Notes: a model not told the origin generated them from the letters alone. A stretch of 64,000 nucleotides of DNA from Amylostereum areolatum (GCA_012932865.1 SAXG01000011.1:868001-932000), one strand, 5' to 3'; shown: positions 33,897 through 46,141, counted from the stretch's first letter. Numbers and translations are program-made.

Positions 33897-34366
33897 AGAT
33901 GGCCAGATATGTGGTGTGGAAAAGATTCCGGGGAGAGTGGTGGTGGTAGAGAGAGAAAAGTCCAGATTGATGAAAAATGACGTCGGATGACGTGGTGACA
34001 CCACGGCAAATGCCAGATGTCACATGACCTCTGAGCGCCATGTACAGTCTTAATCTTTAAGTCTTCTGGCATTATATCAAGGATTCATCCAATTACACTT
34101 CAGTTGGGCATGAAAACACAATAGCAAAGTCTAATTACATCCTGTGGCAGGTGATATTATGTACATGCAAAAGCAGGCCGGACCCACAGAGAGGTCCGGA
34201 CCTCCGAAACGGCCAAACGCATAAGTATTGAGAGAGAAAAGAAGCATATGTCAATGGCAGGTATGATACACTGTTACGACTGGTCAGTCGGAGGCAGAGG
34301 AGAATACAGTTTGACAAATGTACCAAGAAGGGCAAACTAAGCCATTGAGCTGGGGTCGGCGGCGGG

Positions 34367-36248
34367 CTAGTCCTCACTCCCGGACCCACGGTGCGCCTCG
34401 GACGTCCGAAGGAAGGCCTCAAGGCGCGCACTCACCTCGGACACCTTCTGGGCATCCTTCTTGAGGTCGGTGCACCTCAGCTCCAAGGACTTCACGACGT
34501 CGAGGAGCTCCACATTTTGCTTGTGGATATCAGAGATATGCGCCATGACGACCGTGTTTGCGTCCTGAAGATCGCCCTGGAACTTGATCCTGGAGGACTC
34601 CATCTGCGCCTTGATTGCGATGCAGAATTTGTCGAGAGCCTCGACGATGACACCGTGTAGGTGACTCTGCTTCCCGAGCGCGGCAGGTCCTACCCGTTTC
34701 TTCCCTTTGTCTGCAGGTGAACCATTAACCTGACCGGATGTCTAAGTACGAAGGAAACATACCTTCACTCCCAATCCCAAGGCCTGCCTTGCCCTTACCC
34801 TTCGGATCCTTCGCTCCCACGCCGACGGATGCACCATCACCAGTGGAGGAGCTAGCCTTGGAGGCTACAGCCCTGCTCGGACCCACCTTTGGACCTGCCC
34901 TTGCCGCATCCTTGACGACCTTGCCATCCGGAATGTACTTGGGCAGCCGGCGAGCCTGACCTTCCTTCAGGAGGCTGAGGCACTCCGCGTTCGGGGTCAT
35001 CATACCCTTTTGGTGGTGGCTGCAGGTCGACTTCTTATCGTAGCACCGGAGGCAGGTGTCGCCCTTGGGTTTCGCCCAGCACGGTGCGTGGGCTTTCCCG
35101 CATTGCGCGCAGTCAACCTGGTGGAGATCAACGTGAGAGATTTTTAACAAGAAGATGGACTTCACGCACCATGTTCGGCCAGTACTCGCCATCGGACGAG
35201 TACACGATCTCAAAGTCATTTTCGTCCAGGGGCGGACCCTCCGGACCCTCCGATCCATCTTCCCCCCTCCCTCTCTCGTCTTGTCCTCCCCCCTCGCCAT
35301 CGTCGCCCTGCCCTCGGTCACCATCGACCGCCACGTCCCCTCCCTCAGCCACACCGACACCGCCCATCCCATCTTCACCATCCATACCTCCCCCACTACC
35401 TTGCCCGACCTCGCCCTCATTCCGACCATCGACTGTGTTGTCGTCCTCGTCATCCATGACCATGCTGAACTCAGGGGGTTCGAACTCGGGGGATCCGAAC
35501 TCAGGGGGTTCGAACCCGGGGGGTCCGACGTCCGCGGGTCCGCTCGCCGGGACGTCCACATCCATCACATCTCCGGATGGCATGCGCTCAGATCCTTCGT
35601 CAGGGAAGTCGAAGGAGGGGAGGTCGAAGGCGGGCAGAGACTCTTCATCAGAGTCTTCGTCCATGGCGCCACCGGACTCCCCACCTGGGCCGACCACCTG
35701 CACGTCCGGATTACCGTCCACTATCGCCTCCGGGTATTGGTTGTCCTCGTCAGGAAGCGTAAACGTGGGGGGCCACGGGTTTGAATTGGGAATGAGAAAT
35801 TCTAAGGGAGAGAAGTTAGAAGGAATGACTGGCACGAAGCGATGACAGGCGCACGTTCTTCCTCCCACCATCGCTCCTCCTGTGGTAGCGTGCCCGGCGC
35901 AGGGCTCACGTCACGCATCCATACCAGTGTGTTCTTGACCATGGCCATTTCGTCGTCCGGGAGGGCCATGACTCGCTCCCAGAAGGTCATGTACCCTCGG
36001 TCCGGATGTTGACCGAGCTCAGCCTCCGCGGCGTAGGCCCGCTGCGCCATTATCTACAAGCACACTATAGTTAGTTTAGTCTTCGCGCAAAAGCAGCCGC
36101 GACGCACCAGTTCATAACCAAAACCAGTCCACCACTCCCCCGTCGGAAGACGGCCAGACGTAATTTTGCCTTTGAGGTGCAGCCACGCGGTCCGGAGGCA
36201 ACGTTCCCTTTCACGAGCATCAGGATAGATGTGTTCGCTGTCGCTCAT
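34367..36248 (-). CDS. KDZ cargo gene ii: WW-motif family with six-cysteine cluster
   Basis: Five exons (36248-36108, 36053-35855, 35801-35170, 35117-34763, 34710-34367) give 556 aa. Exon 1 ends in TGEWWTGFGYEL, and exon 2 holds ERWWEEE. A long acidic region follows, with repeats of PPEFGSPEFEPPEF type. Exon 4 opens with a cysteine cluster, CAQCGKAHAPCW...CLRCYDKKSTCSHH, spaced like a Zn2Cys6-type DNA-binding cluster but with a longer central gap. The C-terminus is a coiled coil (HKQNVELLDVVKSLELRC) like that of gene i. A DNA- or chromatin-binding role is plausible but inferred. Three of its introns begin GTGCG. Confidence 0.7.
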
Positions 36249-36480
36249 GGTGGAGGGGAGTTGTGTGCAGAGGGTTAGCGAAGGGACCGTTGAGATGGTG
36301 GTGGAAGGAAAGGAAAAAGCAACGAGACCGGCGAAGTGACATTGTGACAAGACATATCCGGTCGGCAAATGCCGCAGATCACGTGGCCAACGGACTCGAC
36401 GCGTAATCGCGGACAAGTCTGATCTCTCTTTTGCCATCCACCATCTCCTTGTAAACAACCTCCTTATCACCACTTTCACA

Positions 36481-38169
36481 ATGTCTATGACTTCGGCACC
36501 GCCCTCTCACGGAATGGACGTCAACACGTACATATTCTCTGAGGAAGTCCTCAAGCTCGAAGCCCGGCTGCTGTGCGCCATGGACACGCTGCAAACGAGA
36601 CCTGAGAGGGCAAATGTAATGTGGTGGAATCTATTTAAGCGGACATTAGTGCGTAATCCCCACCTCTTCCCTAGATTTTACTCACTGAGATTTTCCTGTA
36701 GAAACGCCTTATCAACGTCTACGTCCCGGAGGCCCGGCACCTTGGCATCACGGCATATCCCAGGAGCATCACGGAGTTCATCTGGGTTCAAAACATGGTC
36801 GAACGGCGGGATGATCGCGCTCGGGACGGCCCACCTGCTGACACCCTGACAGGACGTGACTGGTGTTCGGAGGCCGAGAGAACAGGCCATAAGGGTGAGT
36901 CCGACGCCTTGCCTCCCACATCCGAGATAACATCCGGACCCCAACAGGATTCTGGCTGAAGAACATCGTATACGATGAACCTGCATCAGAGCACTCCCAC
37001 GACTCGGATCATCCAACGTGGTGGACGAATATGGTGGGTGGCGTACCTTATATATGACACTTTTTTGTGCTGAGCATCGTTTAGAACAAGTGCATCCGCT
37101 GCATGAGCAGAAATCTTGGATGCTGGAACACGGGCAATATTCGGTCCTGCGTCCTCTGCACGCAGGCGAACATCAAGTGCTCGCACAAGACTAAGGGAAC
37201 ACTAAGGACGACCAAGGTGCAGTGGAATCAGTTTCGAAAAGAGGGCGATGCCGGTCGTCAGCAGCGCATCCGGCCGCCGCGCGTTCCTGCCTCGGTGCCG
37301 ACAACCCTGCCTCAGACCCCCCCTCTACCCACGCGTACTGTCCTCTCCCCCGTTCGTCCATGTCCAGAACGCCAGGCCGCCAAGCTTGCGGCACGGAAAC
37401 TAGAGAGGCAGGGAGACATCATCGCCAGCGACAACAATGGAGATAGTGATGAAGACGGTTATGAGGCTGGACATGATTCGGATGAGGAGGATCATCGTGT
37501 GTTTCTCTTTTATCATCCGGGTTAACTTGATCTGACTCTGATACTTTAGCGGAGGTGAAAGCTGGGCTAGACCAGCTTCTTACCCTCCTTGGCACCAGGA
37601 CCGGACCTGCGCTCAAGGAGGCTATATCCGTCAATGATGAGGCGCTCCGTACTACCCTCCGTGTCCACCTCGATGATGCAAAGAAGCAGCTCGCTTACGA
37701 GCTCATCCTCCATCAGGCTCTCCAGGCCATTGTCTCCGATCTCCAGGCGGAGGTCGTCACCGCTGGAGAGGCCCTTAGAGCTGCCAAGAAAAAGCAGGAT
37801 TCAGCGACCGAGCTTCTCATCCGCCGGATGGGGACCCTGACCTTGGCCGGATCCGCCGAGCCCGGACCCACCGAGCCTGGACCCACCGAGCCCGGACCCA
37901 CCGAGGAGGAATCCGAGAGTCGCAGCCATCGTGGCAGTGACACTGCATCGGACACGTCGGACCTTCCGCCAATCGTGGCTTCGCAGGATAAGGTGATGTG
38001 GGAGACCCGTGCTGATGATGACGACTTGCATTCAGAGGATTTGGGTGACGACGAGGACAAGGAAGACGAGGAGGAAGAAGGGGGAGAAGAAGAAGAAGAA
38101 GATGATGTTGAGTTTGTTCTGGATTCGCAGGAAGGGGTGACGTTCACCGACGACGATTACAATGAGTAG
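36481..38169 (+). CDS. KDZ cargo gene iii: WW-motif family with six-cysteine cluster
   Basis: Five exons (36481-36648, 36702-36894, 36948-37033, 37085-37496, 37550-38169) give 492 aa. It is divergent from gene ii, with starts 232 bp apart. Exon 1 ends in NVMWWNLFKRTL before a GTGCGT intron of phase 0. Exon 3 ends in HPTWWTNM. Exon 4 opens with CIRCMSRNLGCW...CVLCTQANIKCSHK, the same cluster as gene ii. Then come a proline-rich linker, a helical stretch, EPGPT repeats near residue 390 and a very acidic tail (EEEEGGEEEEEDD). Function is unknown. Confidence 0.7.
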
Positions 38170-38368
38170 GTCGACCTGTGCAACTTTTTGATCGTGCGTG
38201 TATGTTACATCTTGTACCTCCGGACCCTCCTTGCCTTGTGTCGTCGAAAATGTATCTTGTGCCAGTCATCCGGCCCGATCATCCGGCGAAAAGGTGAGTG
38301 CCGGACACGTGGTATGATACACATTGTGTGATAAGCTGGCACTCCTTTCGTCTTGCCATCACGTCTAA

Positions 38369-41300
38369 ATGTTCAAGGACGAGCAATCCGACAACCAATT
38401 CCCATCGTGGGACGATCCCGACGCTGATGGCACGCTCCTTGATCAGGATGTACCGGACGATCAGCCGCGTGAACTTCCCCCCCTCCTCCCCGGCGAGCAA
38501 GACTGGATCACCGATCACCTCGAGGAGTTTAAGAAACTCACGTACACGGACAAAGGGCGTTGGGTCACGAAGATGCGAGTTATATTTTTTGCAGACGTTC
38601 ACCAAGGCAAGTTGTACCCTCCCGATCGCCCTCCGACAAAGAAGAAAGATGCAGCCTTCCATGAGCGAACTGAAGTAAGGCGCTCGGATGCTTGTATATG
38701 GATACCCTCCTCACTCCAGTGTCCATAGGTGTTCCGCTGGCATATGTTCGAACAAGGTCGTGTCCGATGACCTCGGGACTGGGTTATGCACGATAAAGGC
38801 TTCAACTTCCACGTTGCCTTCCGGATGATGTTCGAGAAGGAGATTCTCCAGCGCCGCGATGAGCTCGTGAACGCAATGACGCCAGAGGAGCGAGCGAGGA
38901 GTAAGAACCCAGAGCTGCAATGCTTTCAACCAGCACTTTCCGAAATACTCAGGGGGCTGACGGAGAAAAATCGGGCGGATATTGAGAAGTACCGGGTCGA
39001 ACTCAATATGGGAGGGCTTCCGGAGCCATTGAAGAGAATGTACGTCCGACCGGATCCCCTCCGAAGGCTGACAGTTGACCTCCACTACAGCAACGCACAA
39101 ACCCTACTTCCTAGAATCTTGTTTGAGACTCAGAGGAAGGTGTGAAGACTCTGTGGGGTCCCGCTCGTCACATTTGGGGCCATTCCTGGCAAGCTGCCCG
39201 GCTCCTTCAAAGTGGAAGTGTATGACTACACTTTCCCTTCCATAATCGATGCTGACTCCACGACAGGTTCGAATACGGCATCGCATGCAACTATCTCGAC
39301 AAGCCATTCACCGAGATGTTTCCGAACTGGGGATGGGAGCCTCTCGACGATAATCTCCCGGAATGGGCACGTGCCTGCAAAAGTATGTCTTCCGGACCCT
39401 AAACTACATGCCCTCCGACTGACCTGTGGCAGCCTTCCGTCCGGACCCAAATAAGCCACATAAGGTGACAAAGTCTGGAAATGTTAAGAAGCCGTGGCCG
39501 AAGATCATTCACAAGGATGGCATTCCTCAGCCTCCGGATGTTCCGTGGACGGCCACTCAGCCGCCGGTTGGGGATAAGCGTCTCTGGTGCCGTGCCTATC
39601 TCACTGCTGAACTCCGCATGTCCTCTTTCTTTCTGTGATCAACATCAAGCTAACCTTGCACCAGGCATCGACTTGGATCGTGGAAATGCACACGTATTCT
39701 GGGGCGCCATCCTAGACGAGGCGATTGGAACATTTTTCAACATGTCTCAGCTTCCACCCCACTGGAATAGGCTGTCCGATCCCGGCAAGTGGAGTCACGA
39801 GCAATGTGGAGACTTTCGCGAGGCAGTGGAGCGTAATCTCGCCGCGTCCGGACGTGGCTTCCACTTTCACCATGTCAAGACCTCAGCAGGAATACAACCC
39901 GTGGTCCCGGCCGCTGACCGTACCTGGTCTCCAGAGCAAGCCGAGAAGGAGGCGGAAGACCGGGCTGATGAGGCGGACGAGGATGAAGCAGAAGCCGAGA
40001 ATCTGACCCCAGCTCGTCGAAAGAGGAAGACGAAGCGAACAAATGCACCCTCTCGTTCAAGGAAGAAATCTACAGCGACCGTCGAACCACCGAGTCAAGC
40101 TCCGACACCGAGACGATCCAAAAAAAACGGCCCCAAAAAGAGGTGCAAAAGGGAAACGTGCTAGCAAGGCCGTAGTAGAATCGTCTGACGAAGCGGAAAG
40201 TAGTGCGGAGCAGGGTCTTGCAACCGGGTCGTCGGACCCTCAGTATCGAAGTGCGAGACAGGAGATGATTGCTGCGGGGGAGGATTCGGAAGATAAACGT
40301 GACAATTGTGTTCCTGTTGCGCGGTGGCCCCACCCAGCATGGCCTGGAACTGCCCCCGACACGGTTGCGCAAGAACCGCAGGCACAGTTCACCTACCTCC
40401 GGACGCTGTCGGACAAGGATCCTTATGTCCGTCTAGTAGATCTGGTCTCTTGTATTCTGGTACATCATCTCAATACCCGTCCCAAGACAATGTGAGCTAA
40501 CCTCTCCTCCTCACACGTAGGCAGCACAGGCAGATCTCAGACTCCCCAAAAACGCACCAAAATGTGGGCTGTGGGATTGGCCCAAGCGATGGATTGGGTC
40601 CGAGCAGCACGAATTTGAGCCAGCGATGATCGAGCTCCGGAACTGCGTCGCGGACTTTAACAACGAACCCCCAACATTTCTGTGGCAAGGGGAAGACAGA
40701 TCATGGGCTGGAAGGGATCGCGCGTCTGCAGCCTTATTGCTCCTTGGGCTATACGATCACGACACAGTGTTCTGGGAAGCAATGAAGAGCAACTCGGCCC
40801 TGTGGAAGGAGTCTACGCTGGCCCCGGATGGTGTGTCCTCAAGAGGAACAATTATGACCTCTTGCATTGGCAAGCTTCCCAAGTATGCACAGAGTGGCAG
40901 GGAAGGAAGCTGGTGGTGGTTGGAGGCAGTGAAGGCCATGACCCTGGCCGCACAGAAAGAAATCGCGAACACAGAGGCTGCAGGCATTCCAGCCAATACA
41001 TCCACGTCCGGCATCCGAAGGAATCCCACTCGCAAGGCACAGCCTCCTCGCGGCTCTATCCATATTCCCCGGTCCGATGAAGAATTTGCAGGCGTACAGT
41101 TAGACAGTACACCATCTCGTAGGATTCCCGTTCATGTTTGTGTGTCTTGTGGGCTGACCACCACAATATATAGGTCCAAGGCCAAAGCCGCGTCCGACAG
41201 CCACTGGCCCCAATACCACGCCCGGCAGGCGAACTGACATGGATGCACTAGCGGAGATGGACACTGACCTTTTCCCTCCTCCAACATTCGACACAGATAT

Positions 41301-41749
41301 ACTGTCCGATGAAGATGAGGGAGAATCTACCTCTCCAGATGTGTTTGGCTCCTCCATTGTCCCAGAACCGTTCGAGGCCCCCGTCTTCATGGCGATCTCT
41401 GACTTGGAGGATGACAAAACCCCTTCGGACGATGACATATCCCACCATGTTCATTTTGTATGGAATCCATGTTCCTCGTCGATGGATGTTCGCTCATGTA
41501 TATTATTCTCAGACACCACCGGCGGCAGATGGGGAGAATCCCGAGAAGCGTCCACAGCGTCGCCAAAAGCCTCCATCAAGAGCAGATTCCCTATATCCCC
41601 CTCCTGAGTTGACAAAGCCCGCAAATTACAAGAAGAAACGCAAGTCGACGAAGGGAGCAGTTCAGTCGGAGGTAGGCCTCGGCGAGGCTGGACCCTCTTC
41701 GAGAGTTGCATTACAGGGGACTGACGTTCCTGACGATGGACGAAAGTGA
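38369..41749 (+). pseudogene. KDZ cargo gene iv: large hypothetical protein, decayed
   Basis: Clear first exons are 38369-38674, 38729-39039, 39091-39219, 39267-39382 and one starting 39433. Coding sequence of the same character continues to 41749. The sequence (DWITDHLEEFKKLTYTDKGRW, VTFGAIPGKLPGS, FPNWGWEPLDD) resembles large hypothetical proteins common in agaricomycete genomes, with no known function. Two in-frame TGA codons, at 38768-38770 and 39143-39145, both fit CGA-to-TGA change at CpG. The exon join near 39620-39670 could not be resolved. The basic stretch PARRKRKTKRTN near 40010 looks like a nuclear signal. The gene may be recently dead. Confidence 0.5.
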
Positions 41750-42250
41750 TTGAGTAGTGTGGTAAACACACCGAGGAAGGGGACAGGAAAGAGGAGAACA
41801 TGAGGATTGCATTGTGGGTGGGGTGTGCGTCGATACGGAGGAGTGTCGGATAGGCAGAAGGTATCAGACAGAGCATTGTGCCATACTGTGAAATCCACCA
41901 CATATTCAGTACCGTAACCGTCCCAGCCACTATACAGACGATTCCTGAATGAAGAATTGATGTATGTGAGAGGAATGCAAAGGTTGACAGATAGAGAGCG
42001 TACCACATCCGAGGTATCCGGAGGCTGGATCTGGGCCCACTGTGTCTCAATAACTTCACCATCCGTGGCGGGAAATCTAACCAGGATCAGTGTCGCCAAG
42101 GGCTGTGTAGAACTGGTATTGTCACCTAGGGAGCCTGTGTGGATCCTGGGTGCTCATGTAATGTACAGCATACATCGCGGAGGTCGGTGGAGTGTGTCGA
42201 GGAGGAGAAAGAGCAGGGTGGGAGACTGGGTGTGACTTGGGTATGCTCAT
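41662..42250 (-). CDS. KDZ cargo gene v: small hypothetical protein
   Basis: Two exons (42250-42126 and 42076-41662) give 179 aa. It starts MSIPKSHPVSHP, has TQWAQIQPPDTSDV and GWDGYGTEYVVDFTVWH, and resembles nothing I know. Its 3' end overlaps that of gene iv by about 90 bp on the other strand, so one of the two ends may be mis-set. The N-terminal 40 residues recur in a second copy starting at 43233. Confidence 0.45.
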
Positions 42251-42469
42251 GGTTCTTCTGAAGTATGATCGATGAGGATCAGAAGGAGTCCTTGGGTCCT
42301 TTTATACTCACTCGGGAGTTCCCACAATGATATCTCACATGACCGGAGGACTTAGATAATCAGAGATGAATTAATTGATGGCGCCCATCCGGCGGACCCT
42401 CCGGGTGCGCGGTGTCAAATGTTTCTCAAGGGGGTGGGCTCAGGTGAGGAAAGCAATGTGATAGCGACT

Positions 42470-42747
42470 AACGAGTACATTCAAGATAAAGTAAATAAAC
42501 GGACCTCCGGCGGACCTTCCAGTGATGGTGCGCCATGCGCCGGGCTAAAAGGAGATGTGGATGGCGAGGATGGATGTACCAGTGGAAGGGAGGACCGAAC
42601 AGACAGAAGGATCGGGGTTCGGTCCTCCCTTCCACTGGTACATCCATCCTCGCCATCCACATCTCCTTTTAGCCTGGCGCATGGCGCACCATCGCTGGAA
42701 GGTCCGCCGGAGGTCCGTTTATTTACTTTATCTTGAATGTACTCGTT
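42470..42747. repeat. Near-perfect 131-bp inverted repeat (hairpin)
   Basis: Arms 42470-42600 and 42617-42747 are reverse complements at about 129 of 131 positions, with a 16-nt loop. The outer ends are AACGAGTACATTCAAG and its complement. Transcribed from either side it would form a long RNA stem. It lies between the two copies of the gene v start. Confidence 0.9.
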
Positions 42748-42759
42748 ACATAGTGAGAT

Positions 42760-43233
42760 GTGACCTAAAATTCCTACCCTTCCCTCATGTTCCCCGGCCC
42801 CTACCTGAACTATCTCAGCCAAATGTTCAACGAGACCGTCAAAGTGCACACGGTCCCGAGCGGCAACTCGGACACGGACAGTACTTTCGACACGCACTCC
42901 CACCAAGCGCAGGCGGGTCTCCAGCTCGTCCGCGACCGACCCCCCTTCGTCCACGGTGTCCTATTCCTCCTTTGGGCACCGTCGCATCCGTCCAGCAATA
43001 ACAGCAACAGCAACAACTTGTCTATCGGCGGGGTCGGTGCCGGATACCAGATCGATCTGTACTGTACACTCCACCCCATCCTACCTCCTATGATGGCGAT
43101 CTTCATACCTATGTGACCACCAGGGGTTCCGGATGTTTTGATGGTGCACAGCATACATCACATAGGTGGGAGGAATGGATTGAGTCGGTGAAGGGGAAGG
43201 ACAGGGCACTGGGTTTGACTTGGGGATGCTCAT
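42760..43233 (-). pseudogene. Partial second copy of cargo gene v
   Basis: An ATG at 43233 opens MSIPKSNPVPCP, then MYAVHHQNIRNPWW, matching the start of gene v. In-frame stops follow. A later frame (VADELETRLRLVGVRVE) reads like protein but cannot be joined with confidence. It is probably a duplicated and decayed copy. Confidence 0.4.
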
Positions 43234-43406
43234 GTCTTCTGTGCTATTGATGAAGATGAGATGTGATCTTTGCTCATTTTTATCCTTCTTCAGATGTTGC
43301 CGGATTCACACATCACATGACGAAAGCGATGCGATAGCAGACATGGTGCGACTAGGTACATTCAAGATATTTTTCAAAAGTCCGGACCCTCCGGCGATGC
43401 GCTACC

Positions 43407-45218
43407 TCACTTCTCGCCCTGCTGAAACTTCCGCATGAGGGCCATGAACGGCGCGAGCTTCTCATCAAGCTTGCGATCGATGAGGGCGCTGATGGAATCA
43501 GCAGTGGTGGTGTCCAACCCACCATCCACCTGCATCGGCTCCACCGCCTCCGGCGCGGCCTTCCCCTTCCCCTTCCCTGCACCAAGCGCCGCCGCCAACC
43601 CTCCCTCCTCCTCTGCCAACATGGGGACCAGCTCCGGTGCGAGCAGGACGTGTCCTCCGCTGGACGCGGCCTTGCGGTACCACACCTCGGACGACTCGGG
43701 GTGGGGGGTCCAGACGGTGTCGTTCAGGTTCTTCAGCTGCGCGAGGGGTTCCTGCACGAGGGTGACAATCTCCGCCGCGATCCGGGTGGAGATGCGATCC
43801 TCGAGGACGCGCATTGCGGCCTCAAGTCCGAGGCCATCTAGATGATGAATGTCAGTATCCTGCGACATAAGACAAGACACACATTGGACTTACCGTAGAT
43901 GTTGCCACCGTCGGAGGCACCCTCCGACGACTCTCCCTCCTGGCGTCGACGCTTGTGGGGGGGGGCCTCTTCTGCTGGGGGGGCCAAATCCGCTCCGGCT
44001 TCTTCAACTGACTTCCTCTTCAACATCGGCGAGTCAGTGGCGATCCCCATCGCAGGGTTGAGGGGGGCCGAGGGCGACGGCGTCGGGGGTCCAGTGGGAG
44101 GGGAGGGGGATCCATGTTGGATCACGTCCGCGTTGTCCAGTGCCTTTGCAGCCAACGTTGACGGCTGCACGGAAGCGGGAGCCGCGGGGGGGGGGCAGGC
44201 TGAGCGGTGGCAGGAGGTGTGGGAGGCGGAGACTGAGCAGGGGCGGGAGCCGTGGGGGGGGCAGGCTGAGCGGGGGCGGGAGCCGTGGGGGGGGCAGGCT
44301 GAGCGGGGGCGGGAGCTGCGGGGGTGGGAGCTGCAGGGGGGGAAGGCTGAGCGGGGGTGGGAGTCGCCGCGGGGGGGGCGCGCTCGGAGGTGGGAGCCAG
44401 AGGGGGGGCGTGCTCGGAGGCGGGAGCCGGAGGGGGGGCGTGCATGGGCGGTGGAGGCGGAGGCGGGGTCTTCTGTGCCACGGAGGCCTTGGCCTTGGCC
44501 TTCGGCTTTGGCTTGGCCGTGGTTTCCTTCTTAGAAGTCGACGCAGTGGGAGGGGGGGCCTTCTTTGTCTCGGATGGAGACACAGGGGGGGGGTGGGCAC
44601 CTTTTTCTCGGACGCGGACGCAGACGGCACAGCCTTCTTGGGGGGGGGTTTAGTTGCCGAGGTTGTAGATGTGGGAGGGGGGAAAATCTTCTGGGCAGAA
44701 GAGGAGGCCGGAGGTGGTGCATCCGGGGCCGGGGTCGGAGCGTTCTTTTTCTTCTTGGCGGTCCAAACATCTAAAGTGATGTCAGTATATGGACCTGGTG
44801 AGTCAAGGGGCACGTACCTTCCTCCAGCCACCACCGAGGGCCAATGTCCCCCACCCACTTCCGTGCGTAAAGGTCCGTGTCGACCGCGTTGACCTCCTGG
44901 AGCCACAGGTGACGGTCTTTGCCTTTCATCGCCTTGTAGATGGCGCCGACAAAGTCCGGGTACTTGTTGATGCCGAGGGCGGCACCCTTCTTGTGCATGT
45001 CCATGGCGAGGGGTTTCTGCCAAAATGCTAGTAAAGGAGGGAGATGGAAAGGTCAGTCAACGCACCAGAACCTCGTAAAACCTGGTCCAAAATACCACCC
45101 CGGGAACCACCTTGCGCCTGTGCAGCTCGCACACGACCTCGTGCAGGATCCGCTCCAAGCGCATCACATCATCGCTGTAGGTGGCGACGTCGGTGTTGAT
45201 GTCTACCGTGGACGACAT
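43407..45218 (-). pseudogene. KDZ cargo gene vi: WW-motif family, frame broken in C runs
   Basis: Four exons (45218-45066, 45016-44818, 44770-43894, 43837-43407). Exon 1 ends in VVFWTRFYEVL before a GTGCGT intron of phase 0. Exon 2 ends in GPRWWLEE. Exon 3 is a long lysine/alanine/proline region with tandem AQPAPPTAPAP repeats. Within it the frame is lost twice, at a run of nine C (minus strand, near 44584-44592) and a run of ten C (near 44186-44195). Both runs are easily miscounted in sequencing, so the gene may be intact in reality. Exon 4 is helical and acidic (LIDRKLDEKLAPFMALMRKF). No cysteine cluster is present. Confidence 0.6.
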
Positions 45219-45483
45219 TTGAGGAGGATGGCAGAGGGACGAAGCGGGAGAGTGTGAGGTCGGTGAGGTGAGGTAAGAGACAAGAGAAGAAAAGAGAAGC
45301 GAAGTTGACTTTCCCGCGCCGATGACAAATATGCTTCCACGATCACGTGGTCGACGCGTCACCTTTGTTCGCAAGTCGTTCCTTCCTCCTTAACATTTAC
45401 CACCATCACGCAGGTAAGGATTACTTTGGAGGATGTAATCTTTTGGGATGACTAACTTTGAATGAGGTTTGCTATTGCAAAAT

Positions 45484-46107
45484 ATGGACAGGACATCCGG
45501 ACATACCGAAGACCGCAATGTCGTGCGCACGTCATTCAGCATGATAGCCCAGTATGGGTCGGAGAGTAGTCAAGCGGGAGGCCAATCCGAACGGCAATGT
45601 AAGGCTTTTTTTAATGAGATAAACTTTTGATCTGCTGACACGGGTGATCCAGCTGAAGAGACCCCGGACATTTCGCTCCTGAGTGAGGCCGGACCCTCCG
45701 GCAGGTTGGCATCCGGACCTCCGAGTCCTCTCACGGACCCTGTGGGGTCCGACAGTGAGGACGATGAGCCTGTGCCAATGACTCTTCCTAGGCTCCAAGA
45801 CGGAGCTCCCGACGTCATGGTTCACCCATGGCAGGTGGAACCGCTTGTGCTGCGTGAGCTGCGTGAGATGCGTGAGCTGAGAGCATCGCGGACAGAGCCA
45901 CTTCCCTATTTCATGGGTGGCCCAGGGTCCCAGGGTCCGGCCGTGCTGCGTCAGCGGAATAACAAGCGGTTGCGAACCAGTCCTGATGGAAAGGGGAAGA
46001 AGCGTGCGCGATCCGGTGAGTACCTCGGTCAGTGTTGGGCTGCTGATGACTGATTATATCATCTTGTAGATATTTCATCCGGGCAAGGTGAGGAAACAAC
46101 GGAGTAG
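45484..46107 (+). CDS. KDZ cargo gene vii: small hypothetical protein
   Basis: Three exons (45484-45598, 45653-46015, 46070-46107) keep phase and give 171 aa. The protein is hydrophilic, with an acidic patch (GSDSEDDEPVP), a charged helix (LRELREMRELRASR) and a basic stretch (KGKKRARS) that could be a nuclear signal. No family is recognised. Its stop is 34 bp from the stop of the convergent KDZ transposase. Confidence 0.55.
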
Positions 46108-46141
46108 TAACTTTTTGTGGGAGGGTACAATGTAAATAATA

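Noticed and set aside
43899..44892. Long glycine/arginine-rich plus-strand frames
   Set aside because: They are the complement of the proline/alanine repeat region of cargo gene vi and have no motif of their own.
44034..45023. A 329-codon minus-strand frame ending in Pro/Leu/Arg-rich sequence
   Set aside because: Its start belongs to cargo gene vi, but beyond the C run near 44584 it is the wrong frame; the neighbouring frame has normal composition.
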